DNA of 36,420 nucleotides from JAIVGV01 sp035295985 (GCA_035295985.1 DATHBT010000251.1:1-36420); one strand, 5' to 3'. Positions 15,542 to 24,012 are shown, counted from the stretch's first letter. The notes: a model not told the origin generated them from the letters alone. Translations and numbers: made by a program.

Positions 15542-16786
15542 ATGCCGGTCTTCTATTTCTTTGCCACTCTTCTCCTGCTGCAATCGCTCCTCTCGCTCCG
15601 CGGGGGCTTCCGCTACCTCTCGTATTTCCGGCGCGAACTCGCGCGCCCACCGGCGGACTACGCGCCCCGCGCGACCGTCGTCGTCCCGTGCCGCGGCCTC
15701 GATCAGGATTTAACTGAAAACCTCTCCGCGCTCTTCCGGCAGGACTACCCCGAATACGAGATCGTCTTCGCGGCCGACTCGGCCGAAGACCCCGCGCTCG
15801 AAGTGGCGGGCGAGTTGGCCGCGCGACTCACGCCGGAGCGCCCGGCCGTCAAGCGAGTCCGCGCAATCGTCGCGGGGCGCGCGCAGGGGCGCGGGCAGAA
15901 GGTTCACAACCTGATCGCTGCGGTGCGCGCGGCCGATCCTTCCAGCGAAGTTTTCGTCTTCGTTGACACGGACGCGCGCCCGCGGCCCGACTGGCTGCGC
16001 TCGCTCGTCGCGCCGCTGGCGGACGAGCGTATGGGCGCGGCAACCGGCTACCGCTGGTTCGTCCCCGCAAGCGGCCGTCTCACTTCGCACCTGCGCTCCG
16101 TGTGGAACGCCTCCGTCGCCTCCGCGCTGGGCACGGACGAAAGGCGGAACTTCTGCTGGGGCGGCTCGACCGCGATACGCCGCGCGACGTTCGCCCGCCT
16201 GGACATGCCCGGCGAGTGGCGCGGCGCGCTCTCGGACGACTTCGCTATGACGCGCGCAGTCCGCCACGCCGGCCTCGCCGTCAAGTTCGTGCCGCGCTGC
16301 CTGACCGCGTCGCACGGAGACTGCGCCGCCGCGGAGCTATTCGAGTTCACGACCCGCCAACTCAGGATCACGCGCGTCTATGCGCCGCACCTCTGGCGCG
16401 TCGTGCTCGTCTCGAACCTCCTCTTCACGCTCGTCTTCTTCGGCGGACTCGCGCTCGTCGCCGCGCGCGCCGCGGCCGGCCTCCCCTTTGCCGCGCCGCT
16501 CCTGCCCCTCGCCGCGATCTTCGTCGCCGGATCGCTGAAGGCCGCGCTGCGCCTGCGCGCAGTCTCCCCGGCGCTCGTCGCCGGAGGAGAAGCGCCCCGC
16601 GCCCGCCACTGGCTCGCGCACCTCGCGCTCTGGCCTCTCACCTCTGCGCTGTTCGCCTGGAACGCCCTGGCCGCGGCGGCGTCGCGGCGCATCACCTGGC
16701 GCGGCATCACATACGAATTGAAATCGCCGGATGAAACTGTCATCATCGCCCGCGCACCCGCCGCAGAAATTTTCTGGCAGAAGTAG
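15542..16786 (+). CDS. Family 2 glycosyltransferase (HpnI / ceramide glucosyltransferase-like)
   Basis: A 414-aa membrane-bound inverting glycosyltransferase. An N-terminal helix (about 3-20) is followed by a GT-A domain: ATVVVPCRGLDQDL (about 43), DTDARPRPDW (about 141-150, metal/nucleotide-binding Asp), FCWGGSTAIRR (about 203) and LSDDFAMT (about 229). The RQLRITRVY stretch near 272 corresponds to the Q/RxxRW acceptor region. Two or more hydrophobic segments (about 290-330, 355-385) lie at the C-terminus. This layout resembles GT21-like enzymes including HpnI, which glycosylates hopanoids; substrate is not shown by the sequence. No ribosome-binding site is visible because a hairpin ends 8 nt upstream. 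An 18-bp gap leads to a radical SAM gene. Confidence 0.82.
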   Translation: MPVFYFFATLLLLQSLLSLRGGFRYLSYFRRELARPPADYAPRATVVVPCRGLDQDLTENLSALFRQDYPEYEIVFAADSAEDPALEVAGELAARLTPERPAVKRVRAIVAGRAQGRGQKVHNLIAAVRAADPSSEVFVFVDTDARPRPDWLRSLVAPLADERMGAATGYRWFVPASGRLTSHLRSVWNASVASALGTDERRNFCWGGSTAIRRATFARLDMPGEWRGALSDDFAMTRAVRHAGLAVKFVPRCLTASHGDCAAAELFEFTTRQLRITRVYAPHLWRVVLVSNLLFTLVFFGGLALVAARAAAGLPFAAPLLPLAAIFVAGSLKAALRLRAVSPALVAGGEAPRARHWLAHLALWPLTSALFAWNALAAAASRRITWRGITYELKSPDETVIIARAPAAEIFWQK

Positions 16787-16804
16787 TCCTGAATCTAACG
16801 AGCC

Positions 16805-17926
16805 GTGTCTAACCGCGCCGCCAAACTCTATCAACTGCTCCGCTCCACCGGACGGGAGCGGCGGCTCGGCACCGTCATCCTCTTCGTCACCTCGCGCTGC
16901 AACGCGCGGTGCGAGACCTGCTTCTACTGGCAGGAGCTGAACCGCCCCGGCGACATGACGTTCGAGCAGATCGAGCGCGTCTCCGCGACGATGCCGGACA
17001 TAACCGACCTCTGGCTTTCGGGCGGCGAGCCGACGCTCCGCGGCGACCTCAACGAGATCATCAACCTCTTCGTCCGCCGCAACGGCGTGCGCCGTGTCAT
17101 CATCCCGACCAACGCGCTGATTAAGTCGCACGTCCGCCGCGCGGTCGAGCGTGCGCTCGGCGAAAACCCCGAGATCGATCTCTACCTCAACGTCGCGCTC
17201 GACGGCTACGGCGAGACGCACGACCGCGTGCGCGGCGTCCCCGGCAACTGGCAAAAGACGCTCGACTGCGTCCGCGCCCTCTACCCGCTCAAAGATCAAT
17301 TCCGTCATCGCTTCCGCCTGAACGTCAACACGGTCGTCTGCGCCGAGAACTACGCGGAGGTGGAAAAGCTCTCTTCGTACCTGTGGGAAAACTTCCGGCT
17401 CGACGGCCACTACTTCAACATCATCCGCGGCGAGACGAAGGCCGGCGCGTCGATCAAGCAGGTCCCGCCCGAGGCCCTGCCCGGAATCTACGCGCTCGCC
17501 GCGCGACTGACGAAGCGTTACGGCGACAGGATGTTTGCAGGTGACGACTCGGCCACTCGTTTCATCAAAAACGCGGTTTACGTCGGCGCGATCACGACAC
17601 ACTACCGCACACAGCTCGCCAACTTCTCCCGGCAGTCCGACTGGGGTTTTCCGTGCACAGCCGGCGAGACCTCGGTCGTCATCGACTACGACGGCGGCGT
17701 CCGCGCCTGCGAGCTGCGCGAACAGTTCGCCTCGCTCGCGGATTACGACTACGACTTCTCGGCGCTCTGGTCTGCGCGGGCGAGGGAAGCGGAACTTGCC
17801 GAGATCGACGCGGGCCGCGCCTGCTGGTGCACGCACGTCTGCTTCATCCACGACTCGATGCGCCACTCGCGCCGCGCCATGCTCTACGACGTGCCGAAGA
17901 ACTACCTGACGCGCGGGAACTGGTGA
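16805..17926 (+). CDS. Radical SAM protein with SPASM-like C-terminal cysteines
   Basis: A 373-aa protein with GTG start at 16805. C32-x3-C36-x2-C39 (in TSRCNARCETCFYW) binds the [4Fe-4S] cluster that cleaves S-adenosylmethionine, and LSGGEPTLR (about 75-83) is the usual GGEP motif contacting SAM. The C-terminal part has FPCTAGETSVVIDYDG, RACELRE and CWCTHVC, resembling auxiliary-cluster (SPASM/twitch) regions of enzymes that modify peptides or other substrates. The substrate is unknown. No precursor peptide gene is visible nearby. Context with a glycosyltransferase suggests a shared pathway on a lipid or glycan, by inference only. A 27-bp gap leads to atpZ. Confidence 0.82.
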   Translation: MSNRAAKLYQLLRSTGRERRLGTVILFVTSRCNARCETCFYWQELNRPGDMTFEQIERVSATMPDITDLWLSGGEPTLRGDLNEIINLFVRRNGVRRVIIPTNALIKSHVRRAVERALGENPEIDLYLNVALDGYGETHDRVRGVPGNWQKTLDCVRALYPLKDQFRHRFRLNVNTVVCAENYAEVEKLSSYLWENFRLDGHYFNIIRGETKAGASIKQVPPEALPGIYALAARLTKRYGDRMFAGDDSATRFIKNAVYVGAITTHYRTQLANFSRQSDWGFPCTAGETSVVIDYDGGVRACELREQFASLADYDYDFSALWSARAREAELAEIDAGRACWCTHVCFIHDSMRHSRRAMLYDVPKNYLTRGNW

Positions 17927-17953
17927 GGCCGACCGGGTCAGGACTCCGAAGCC

Positions 17954-18169
17954 ATGAGTAAAGACAATAGGGGCGAAGAGAACCGGCGGAGCGCAGTGGC
18001 CTACGCGGCGGCGCTCTCGATCTTCTTCTCGGTGGCGGCGGGCTTCGGCCTGGGGTGGGCGGTTGATCGCTGGCGGGGCACGAGTCCGTGGTTCATGGTC
18101 GTCGGCATCGTGCTCGGCTCCGCGCTCGGCCTCTACCAGTTCATCCGCATGACCTCTAAGATCAATTAA
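17954..18169 (+). CDS. atpZ: AtpZ/AtpI family small membrane protein
   Basis: A 71-aa protein with two transmembrane helices (about 15-33 and 44-63) joined by a short loop containing GWAVDRW and SPWF. This fits the ATPase_gene1 (AtpZ) family, small proteins encoded ahead of F-type ATP synthase genes, with proposed roles in c-ring assembly or cation transport. The ATG lies 27 bp after the radical SAM stop. An 80-bp gap with no visible structure separates it from the next gene. Confidence 0.8.
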   Translation: MSKDNRGEENRRSAVAYAAALSIFFSVAAGFGLGWAVDRWRGTSPWFMVVGIVLGSALGLYQFIRMTSKIN

Positions 18170-18249
18170 GCGGTTGACGCGGAACAGGTTGATCGCTGGC
18201 CGCACGCGCTCGACAGCCCGCGCCGCCCGCGTGTAAAATTACCGGCTTC

Positions 18250-18681
18250 GTGACGGACGTGATCGCAGACTATCAAGCGCGCGCCGCGGACGCGGACGAC
18301 GAGGCGTTGGAGCGCCGCCTGACGCGAGGGATGTGCGCGTCGGTCGCGCTCGCCGTTCTGGTCAGCGCGGTGGCCGCGCCGTGGCGCGTCACGGCGGGGC
18401 TTGCCTTGGGCGGCGCGCTCTCGCTCGTCAACCACCGCTGGCTGCGCACGTCAATCGCCGCGGCCTTCGGCGGGGTTTCGAGCGCGCGGAGGCCGCGCCT
18501 GCGCGTCGCGCGTTACGTGCTGCGCTATTTCGTCGTCGGCGCGGTCGTCTTCACAGCCGCGCGGCTCGATCTGATTTCCGTGCCGGCTGCGATTGCGGGC
18601 CTCTGCTCCTTCGTGGCCGCGCTGTTCGCCGAGGCGGCCCGGCAGTTCTACATGGCAATCGTTCACCGGGAGGAAACTTAA
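18250..18681 (+). CDS. ATP synthase subunit I-like membrane protein
   Basis: A 143-aa protein with GTG start at 18250 and four hydrophobic segments (about 30-45, 48-66, 88-105, 112-130). The hairpin PWRVTAGLALGGALSLVNHRWL and the placement right before atpB fit the ATP synthase I (AtpI, PF03899) family, which assists c-ring assembly. Assignment is by topology and context; sequence conservation in this family is weak. The stop is 3 bp before the atpB ATG, with GGGAGG just inside the end of this gene as the likely atpB ribosome-binding site. Confidence 0.7.
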   Translation: MTDVIADYQARAADADDEALERRLTRGMCASVALAVLVSAVAAPWRVTAGLALGGALSLVNHRWLRTSIAAAFGGVSSARRPRLRVARYVLRYFVVGAVVFTAARLDLISVPAAIAGLCSFVAALFAEAARQFYMAIVHREET

Positions 18682-18684
18682 GGG

Positions 18685-19725
18685 ATGTTCTGGCTACTGC
18701 AAGAGGGCCACGGTGCGCCCGCCCAGCCGCACGCCACACCCGCGGGCGCGCACGGCGCTGACTCGGCCGGCCACGGCGCGTCGCAGCAGGCCGCCGGGCA
18801 CGGCGCGAACGCGCCCGGCGCGGCCGAGCACGCGGGCGCCCCGGCGCACCACACGCCGCCCGTCGTCGAGTGGGTCAACCACCTCGTCGGCGAGCCGCTG
18901 CACCATTTCCAGGTCAATTACACGAAGCCGCTGTGGGACAAGTTCTTCGCGAACTTCGGGACGACGGCCGAGACGGTCTTCGGCCCCTACACGCCGGAGA
19001 ACGCCGTGCCGTGGTACACGGTGATGTTCGTCATCGCGTGCGCCATCAGCGTCGGGCTGATCCTGTTGATGCGCCGCAAGCTCTCGCTCGACCAGCCGAG
19101 CGGGCCGCAGCAGACGCTCGAAGCCGCGGTGCTCTCGGTGCGCGGGATGCTGGCGGACATCGTCGGCGAGCACGGGCTGAAGTATTTCCCCGTGGTGATG
19201 ACGTTCGCGGTGCTCATCCTCGTCTCGAACCTGATGGGCTTCTTCCCGATGTTCATGTCGCCGACCGCGGCGACGAGCGTCACCTTCGCGCTCGGCATCT
19301 CCTCGTTCCTCTACTACAACGGCATCGGCATCAAGGAGAACGGGCTGCTCGGCCACCTCAAGCACTTCGCCGGGCCGATCTGGTGGATCGCGCCGCTGCT
19401 CTTCCTGATCGAGGTGATCGGCAACTTCATCCGCCCGATGTCGCTCGGCCTGCGCCTGTTCGGCAACATGTTCGCAGACGAGCAGGTGATGATGAACATC
19501 ACCGGGCTGGCCCCGCCCTACACCTGGATCGCGGGCCTGTTCCTGATGCCGTTGGGCCTGTTCGTCGCCGTCATCCAGACGTTCGTCTTCGTGCTGCTCT
19601 CGATGGTCTATATCAGCGAGGTCTCGCACCCGCCGCACGAGCACGGCCACGGCGAACACGGGCACGGCCACGAGGACGTGCTGGATACCACGAGCGACAA
19701 CCTGATCGCGCCCGTCATGGGCTGA
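18685..19725 (+). CDS. atpB: ATP synthase Fo subunit a with His-rich termini
   Basis: A 346-aa membrane subunit that forms the proton half-channels against the c-ring. SLGLRLFGNMFADEQ contains the essential Arg (about R257). Other landmarks are the region around FPVVMTFAVLILVSNLMGFFP and the last helix, IQTFVFVLLSMVYISE. Residues about 6-75 form an extra Ala/His/Gly-rich stretch (HGAPAQPHATPAGAHGAD and similar), and the C-terminal tail has HEHGHGEHGHGHED. Typical subunit a is about 230-290 aa. Neither region has a fold I recognise; metal or proton binding is possible. There is a 343-bp gap before atpE. Confidence 0.95.
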   Translation: MFWLLQEGHGAPAQPHATPAGAHGADSAGHGASQQAAGHGANAPGAAEHAGAPAHHTPPVVEWVNHLVGEPLHHFQVNYTKPLWDKFFANFGTTAETVFGPYTPENAVPWYTVMFVIACAISVGLILLMRRKLSLDQPSGPQQTLEAAVLSVRGMLADIVGEHGLKYFPVVMTFAVLILVSNLMGFFPMFMSPTAATSVTFALGISSFLYYNGIGIKENGLLGHLKHFAGPIWWIAPLLFLIEVIGNFIRPMSLGLRLFGNMFADEQVMMNITGLAPPYTWIAGLFLMPLGLFVAVIQTFVFVLLSMVYISEVSHPPHEHGHGEHGHGHEDVLDTTSDNLIAPVMG

Positions 19726-20068
19726 AACAAGTTTCCTGACAAGGGGAGGCGCGGCGATCTTCGGCCGGGCGGTTCGTGCCCGCCGCCGAGACGCCGCAAG
19801 GGCAGTCGAACTTTTCTCAGTGCGGCGAGTGCTGTCGTGCGGTCGCGAGTCGGGCGGGCGCGCTTTACGCTAGAGCCGAAGTCATAGCCTTCGTTCTTTG
19901 AAGGCGGCCGAGTCCGCGCCCCGCTGGCGCGCCGTTGTAAGAGGGGCGGCGAATACCGGGGGCCGGCGAATTAATAGAAACGGTCGGCGTGAAGGCGAAC
20001 GCAGGACGAGCCAACCGCGCGGCGCTCACGGCGCACTGGGCATCCGAAAACTTCTGAGGAGAATCGCT
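19726..20068 (+). other. Gap between atpB and atpE, no gene seen
   Basis: This 343-bp stretch has stop codons in all plus-strand frames near its start and no protein-like frame. A small hairpin (19887-19892 gccttc with 19900-19905 gaaggc) is visible, and the segment 20050-20068 carries the GAGGAG ribosome-binding site of atpE. No convincing promoter or terminator was found. Such a long leader before a highly expressed subunit may be regulatory. Confidence 0.5.
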
Positions 20069-20395
20069 ATGCACAAACTGAGAATGCTCTTCTTCGCGGC
20101 CGTGACAGTGCTAATGAGCGCGACGGCCGCGTTCGCGCAGGCCACGGGCGGCGGCGCGGCCGACAACGAGTTCACGGCGCGCAAGTACCTCTACGTCGCG
20201 GCGGCCTTCGGCTTCGCGCTGGCGGCGGCGGCCGGGGCTATCGGCCAGTCGCGTATTGCCTCGGCGGCGGTCGAGGGGGCGGCCCGCAACCCCGGCGCGG
20301 CAGGGCGCATCCAGACGATGATGATTCTGGGCCTGGCGCTCATCGAGTCGCTGGTGCTCTTCGCGCTGCTGATCGTCTTCGTCAAGGTCGCCTAA
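20069..20395 (+). CDS. atpE: ATP synthase Fo subunit c with signal-peptide-like N-terminus
   Basis: 108 aa from the ATG at 20069, chosen for GAGGAG 7 nt upstream. The two-helix hairpin has the polar loop ARNPGA (R73-N74-P75) and the ion-binding carboxylate E93 in LALIESLVLF. Q60 and S94 match two ligands of sodium-type c subunits, but the expected Thr and Tyr are Leu and Phe, so proton use is more likely. Residues 1-23 (MHKLRMLFFAAVTVLMSATA then AFA before QA) look like a cleavable signal peptide, absent from E. coli subunit c. Subunits b, delta, alpha, gamma, beta and epsilon are not next to it, so F1 genes lie elsewhere. Confidence 0.94.
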   Translation: MHKLRMLFFAAVTVLMSATAAFAQATGGGAADNEFTARKYLYVAAAFGFALAAAAGAIGQSRIASAAVEGAARNPGAAGRIQTMMILGLALIESLVLFALLIVFVKVA

Positions 20396-20421
20396 CAACG
20401 ACGCGGTCTGACACTGAGCAT

Positions 20422-20464
20422 GCGGGCGCGCTGCAAAGATGCAGCGCGCCCGCTTTGTTTTTTT
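20422..20464 (+). terminator. Intrinsic terminator after atpE
   Basis: A perfect 13-bp stem (20422-20434 gcgggcgcgctgc with 20441-20453) with a 6-nt loop aaagat is followed by tttgttttttt (20454-20464). This is the clearest rho-independent terminator of the window and closes the ATP synthase Fo block. Confidence 0.93.
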
Positions 20465-20695
20465 CCTGGAGGGCACGATTAGCGTGCCGCCGCGCGGCTG
20501 GCGGGCGTTATTTATCCCTTGTCCGCCGTCGCACGCGGGTGTAACCTTGCCGGCAGTCCCCTCCGAAATGTTTTCAGGCTGTGACCGCGGCCGGCGTCTG
20601 CCGCGGCGTCCGCACGGGGAGGTTGTTTCTCCCGCGGCGGAGACTTCTCCCGCAGCGTTTCGACGAATGATTTCGACGACAGGAGGCTTCCTGGG
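20465..20695 (+). other. Leader region before the PA-IL-like protein gene
   Basis: No gene is seen. Two small hairpins are visible: 20472-20488 (ggcacg-attag-cgtgcc) and 20680-20693 (cagga-ggct-tcctg), the latter containing the AGGAGG ribosome-binding site of the next gene, so initiation could depend on its opening. The 9-bp word tttcgacga occurs twice near 20659-20680. No strong promoter was recognised. Confidence 0.45.
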
Positions 20696-21841
20696 ATGAA
20701 AAAGATAGTTCTGGCCCTGGCGGGGCTGCTGCTCCTCGCGCCGCTCGCGCTGGCCGACACGATTGTGCTGCGCGACGGGCGCACCGTCCGCGGCACGGTG
20801 CTCGGCTTCATGAACGGGCGCATCGTCGTGAGGATTGACTCTACGACGACTCCGACGCCGGGCGGTGTGGGCGACGCCGGCGAGATACGCTTCTTCCGCC
20901 CCGGCGAGATCGACCGCATCGAGATCGACGGCCGCTCGCTCGAAGAGGCCCGCTTCGAGACGCGCGTCGTCGATGTCGCCCTCGGCCCGAACTGGATCGA
21001 CAGCGGCGTTGACGTACGGCGCGGCCAGCGCGTGCAGGTCAGGGCGTCGGGCACGATCAACGCCGGCCGCACGCGCATCACGCCCGACGGGTTGCGTAAC
21101 ACCGACCCGTCCGCGCCGCTCCCGCGCGCCGCCGAGGGCGTGCTCATCGGGGCCGTCGGCACAGACCCCGACTCGCCCATCGTCGAGCTGGGGCTGAGCC
21201 GCGAGTTCACGGCCGACCGCGACGGCCGCCTCTACCTGACGGCCAACCGCGGAACCTACAACGACGCGCGCGGCTCCTACACCGTCCGCGTGCAGACCGA
21301 GCGTCAACTGCCGCAGCGCCGCCGCGACGCGGCCGGCCGGGCCGGCGACGACGACTTCGAAGACCCCTTCGATCCCGCCCGCCGGCCGACGAACCCTGCG
21401 CCCGTCCGCTCGCGCACGGGCGGCGGCAGCGACCCGTTCGGCGGCGGCGGCCCGTCGCGCACGCCGCGGCAGACGGTCATCAACGTGCCCGGCACGTCGC
21501 GGGGCACGGACACGGGGATCGACGTGCGCAGCGGCGAACGGCTGGTGATCGAGGCGACCGGCCGCGTCGTCGCAGGCCAGCGCGCGGGCGAGGTCGGCCC
21601 GGAGGGCGGACGAAGCTCAGGCTTCGGCTCGATTGTCAGCACGCGGCCCTTCCCGAACGCGGGCGTCGGCGCGCTCATCGCCTACATACGACTCGACAGC
21701 GGGCAGGCCGGTCAGCCGTTCCTCGTCGGCGCGAACTTCAACGGCACGGCCCCGGCAGACGGTCGCCTGTTCCTGCTCGTCAACGACGACAACTACGCGG
21801 ACAACAGCGGCAGCTTCGAGGTACGAATCACCGTCAACTGA
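20696..21841 (+). CDS. Secreted protein with two PA-IL (LecA)-like domains
   Basis: 381 aa. Residues 1-20 (MKKIVLALAGLLLLAPLALA) are a signal peptide. A short beta region (about 21-75, DTIVLRDGRTVRGTVLGF) is common in acidobacterial exported proteins. Two tandem domains follow (about 95-205 and 262-381), both with the pattern W/T-D-S/T-GIDVRxGxR, an internal GP/PDG turn, VGALIAxI and a terminal LxVNDDNYxDNSGSFEV-type strand, as in PA-IL galactophilic lectins (LecA), where Asp/Asn in the last loop bind calcium and sugar. A Gly/Pro/Arg-rich linker (about 207-258) joins them. Sugar binding is inferred. AGGAGG lies upstream of the ATG. Confidence 0.72.
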   Translation: MKKIVLALAGLLLLAPLALADTIVLRDGRTVRGTVLGFMNGRIVVRIDSTTTPTPGGVGDAGEIRFFRPGEIDRIEIDGRSLEEARFETRVVDVALGPNWIDSGVDVRRGQRVQVRASGTINAGRTRITPDGLRNTDPSAPLPRAAEGVLIGAVGTDPDSPIVELGLSREFTADRDGRLYLTANRGTYNDARGSYTVRVQTERQLPQRRRDAAGRAGDDDFEDPFDPARRPTNPAPVRSRTGGGSDPFGGGGPSRTPRQTVINVPGTSRGTDTGIDVRSGERLVIEATGRVVAGQRAGEVGPEGGRSSGFGSIVSTRPFPNAGVGALIAYIRLDSGQAGQPFLVGANFNGTAPADGRLFLLVNDDNYADNSGSFEVRITVN

Positions 21842-22089
21842 GCACGCGGCGGCCGTGTCTTCGGCGAGCGGCATGGGAGCGCGGGGCGCGGCTGTCCGTG
21901 GAGGTGACGGCCGCGCTTCCACTCGTCGCGGCGGGTTCGACGCCGCTGCGCGGCCAGGGCGCGGAAAAAAGTGCTTCCCGAAGTTTTTCGAGGACGTATA
22001 AAAGTCGTGCGGGGTGAGGAGGCGGCGCGGCCCGAGGGCGGCATTTAGAATTCGCGGACAGGCGTGGCTTAAGTTTTGCCTCAAATGAG

Positions 22090-22119
22090 TTTACCTCGCG
22101 GCGACTGTAACGGTATGAT
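22090..22119 (+). promoter_or_regulatory. Candidate promoter for the Ser/Thr kinase gene
   Basis: TTTACC (22090-22095) and TATGAT (22114-22119) are separated by 18 bp; the predicted start is about 45 nt before the kinase ATG. It lies in the 329-bp gap 21842-22170, in which I see no gene and no terminator. Confidence 0.5.
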
Positions 22120-22170
22120 ACGAACCACGGCACATCCTTTCACACAGGCGGGCGAGGCGCTGACCCTCAG

Positions 22171-23910
22171 ATGAAAAAGTGTCCGAAATGCGGGAGGACT
22201 TTCGAGGAGACGAACACGCTTTGTCCCTCGGACGGCACGGTGCTCGTCAAGACGAAGGACGCGCTCGTCGGCCGCACGCTGGCCGACAAGTACCACGTCG
22301 ATGAGAAGATCAGCGAGGGCGGCATGGGCGCCGTCTACCGCGGCACGCACGTGCTGATGGAGAAGGCCGTCGCGATCAAAGTCCTGCACCCGTCGCTCGC
22401 CGCCGACGACAAGATCGTCGCGCGCTTCACCAGGGAGGCCCGCGCCGCCTCGCGCATCTCCCACCCGCACGCCTTAAACGTTACGGACTTCGGCGAGGCC
22501 GAGGACGGCATCGTCTTCCTCGTCATGGAGTACCTGCGCGGCAGCACGCTCAAGCAGATCGTGCGCGCGGGCGGGCCGATGCCTCTCGACCGCGTTATCA
22601 CCATCACCTCGCAGATCGCCGGCGCGCTCGATGCCGCGCACGCCGAAGGCGTCGTCCACCGCGACCTGAAGAGCGACAACATCATGCTCTGCGAGACGGG
22701 CGGGACGGGCGGCGACTGGGCGAAGGTTCTGGACTTCGGCATCGCGAAGATCAAAGAGCCGATTGGCGGCGACGACCCGGAACTGACCGCGCCGAACCTG
22801 ATCATCGGCACGCCGCAGTACATGTCGCCCGAACAGTGCTCGCAGGCGAGCGACATAGATTTCCGCTCCGACATCTACTCCTTAGGCGTCATCGTCTTCG
22901 AGATGCTCGCCGGCCACGTGCCGTTCACGGGCGAGTCGGCCACGACCGTCATGCTCAAGCACCTGCAGGAGCCCGCGCCGTCCGTGCTTGAAGAGCGCGA
23001 CGATCTGCCGGCCGCGGTCGGACGGGTCGTCGCGCGCGCGCTCGCGAAGCGGCCGGAGGACAGGCAGCAGAGCGCGGGCGAGCTGGCCGAACAGCTCGCG
23101 CTCGCCGCCGAGGGCGCGCCCTCGGCGGCCGGCGCGGCGACGGACGAGGTGCGTGCGGGCGTACAGGAGACCAACCGCATTGTCGTCTCTACGGGTTCGC
23201 ACGAAGGGCGCGAGACGGCCAGCGAGGAGTACGACGAGGCGACAGTCGTGCGCGCTTCGGCCGGGCGCACGCCGACGGCCGAGCACGAGTTTTTCGAGGA
23301 CGTGATCGCGCCGCCGCCCTCGGCCAGTTTAAACCCGTGGAAGATCGTCCTGCCGTCGGCCGCCCTGCTCGTCGCGTTGCTGGGGGTCTTCTACGCCGTC
23401 AGCCGCAACTCTCAGCCTGCCGCCGACAACGGGAACACGCCGTTCGCCGTCGATCCGAACGCAGTGCCGGTGCAGACCGCTTCGCCGCCGACGGGCGCGG
23501 GCGAGAGCGGCGTAGTGCCCGCCTCCACGACCGCGCCCTCGCCCGGCGCGACCGTCGAGACGCCCGCGGGCGGCGCGCTCCCGCCGCAGCCCGCCCCCTC
23601 GTCCGACCCGAACGCGACGCCCGCGCTGGTCGAAGAGATCAGGGGAAACCGCAACGCGAACAACCGGCGGCAGGAGGGTGAAGGCGAGGAAGAGGAGGGC
23701 GAAGACCCGCCGCCGTCGCCCACCCCCAAGCCGACGCAGCAGCGGAGCAGTCCCACTCCCGCGCCGTCGCAGCAAGGCGAAGACCCGCCGCCGCCCACAC
23801 CACGCAGGTCGCCGCCCGCCGCGGGGCAGGCGCAGCCCGCCCCGCCCGAAACCCCTTCGAGCGATCCGCCGCCGCCTTCGTCAGAACCGCCCGCCGCAAC
23901 GAGACGCTGA
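22171..23910 (+). CDS. Transmembrane serine/threonine protein kinase with N-terminal Cys ribbon
   Basis: A 579-aa protein. Residues 4-22 (C4-PK-C7-G...C18-PSDG) form a partial zinc ribbon of a type frequent in acidobacterial kinases. The Hanks-type kinase domain (about 37-300) has the Gly-rich loop EGGMGAVYRG, K70 (AIKVL), catalytic HRDLKSDN (D165), DFG (D188) and GTPQYMSPEQ, so it should be active. One transmembrane helix lies near 390-410. The remaining C-terminal region is extracytoplasmic, Pro/Ser/Thr/Glu-rich and disordered, without a recognised sensor domain. The N-terminal ribbon is cytosolic and may scaffold partners. The gene stands alone and converges with lpxK; no terminator is visible in the 102-bp gap 23911-24012. 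Confidence 0.93.
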   Translation: MKKCPKCGRTFEETNTLCPSDGTVLVKTKDALVGRTLADKYHVDEKISEGGMGAVYRGTHVLMEKAVAIKVLHPSLAADDKIVARFTREARAASRISHPHALNVTDFGEAEDGIVFLVMEYLRGSTLKQIVRAGGPMPLDRVITITSQIAGALDAAHAEGVVHRDLKSDNIMLCETGGTGGDWAKVLDFGIAKIKEPIGGDDPELTAPNLIIGTPQYMSPEQCSQASDIDFRSDIYSLGVIVFEMLAGHVPFTGESATTVMLKHLQEPAPSVLEERDDLPAAVGRVVARALAKRPEDRQQSAGELAEQLALAAEGAPSAAGAATDEVRAGVQETNRIVVSTGSHEGRETASEEYDEATVVRASAGRTPTAEHEFFEDVIAPPPSASLNPWKIVLPSAALLVALLGVFYAVSRNSQPAADNGNTPFAVDPNAVPVQTASPPTGAGESGVVPASTTAPSPGATVETPAGGALPPQPAPSSDPNATPALVEEIRGNRNANNRRQEGEGEEEEGEDPPPSPTPKPTQQRSSPTPAPSQQGEDPPPPTPRRSPPAAGQAQPAPPETPSSDPPPPSSEPPAATRR

Positions 23911-24012
23911 CGTAGGGCGAGTTTCAATGCCTACGCGCCTGCGCGCCGGAGTATCACAGCAGTCTAGCTACACGTCCGCGCGGGCCAAGCACGCGGCGTG
24001 GGGCCGTCCGAT

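Noticed and set aside
16337..18205. Very long open reading frame (622 codons) on the minus strand opposite the glycosyltransferase and radical SAM genes
   Set aside because: Shadow of GC-rich codon use; its residues are Arg/Glu/Val-rich with no family features, while the plus-strand frames have clear motifs.
19898..20068. Longer atpE starting at 19898
   Set aside because: The ATG at 20069 has GAGGAG upstream and begins a signal-peptide-like sequence; the upstream frame is Arg/Gly-rich without similarity to subunit c.
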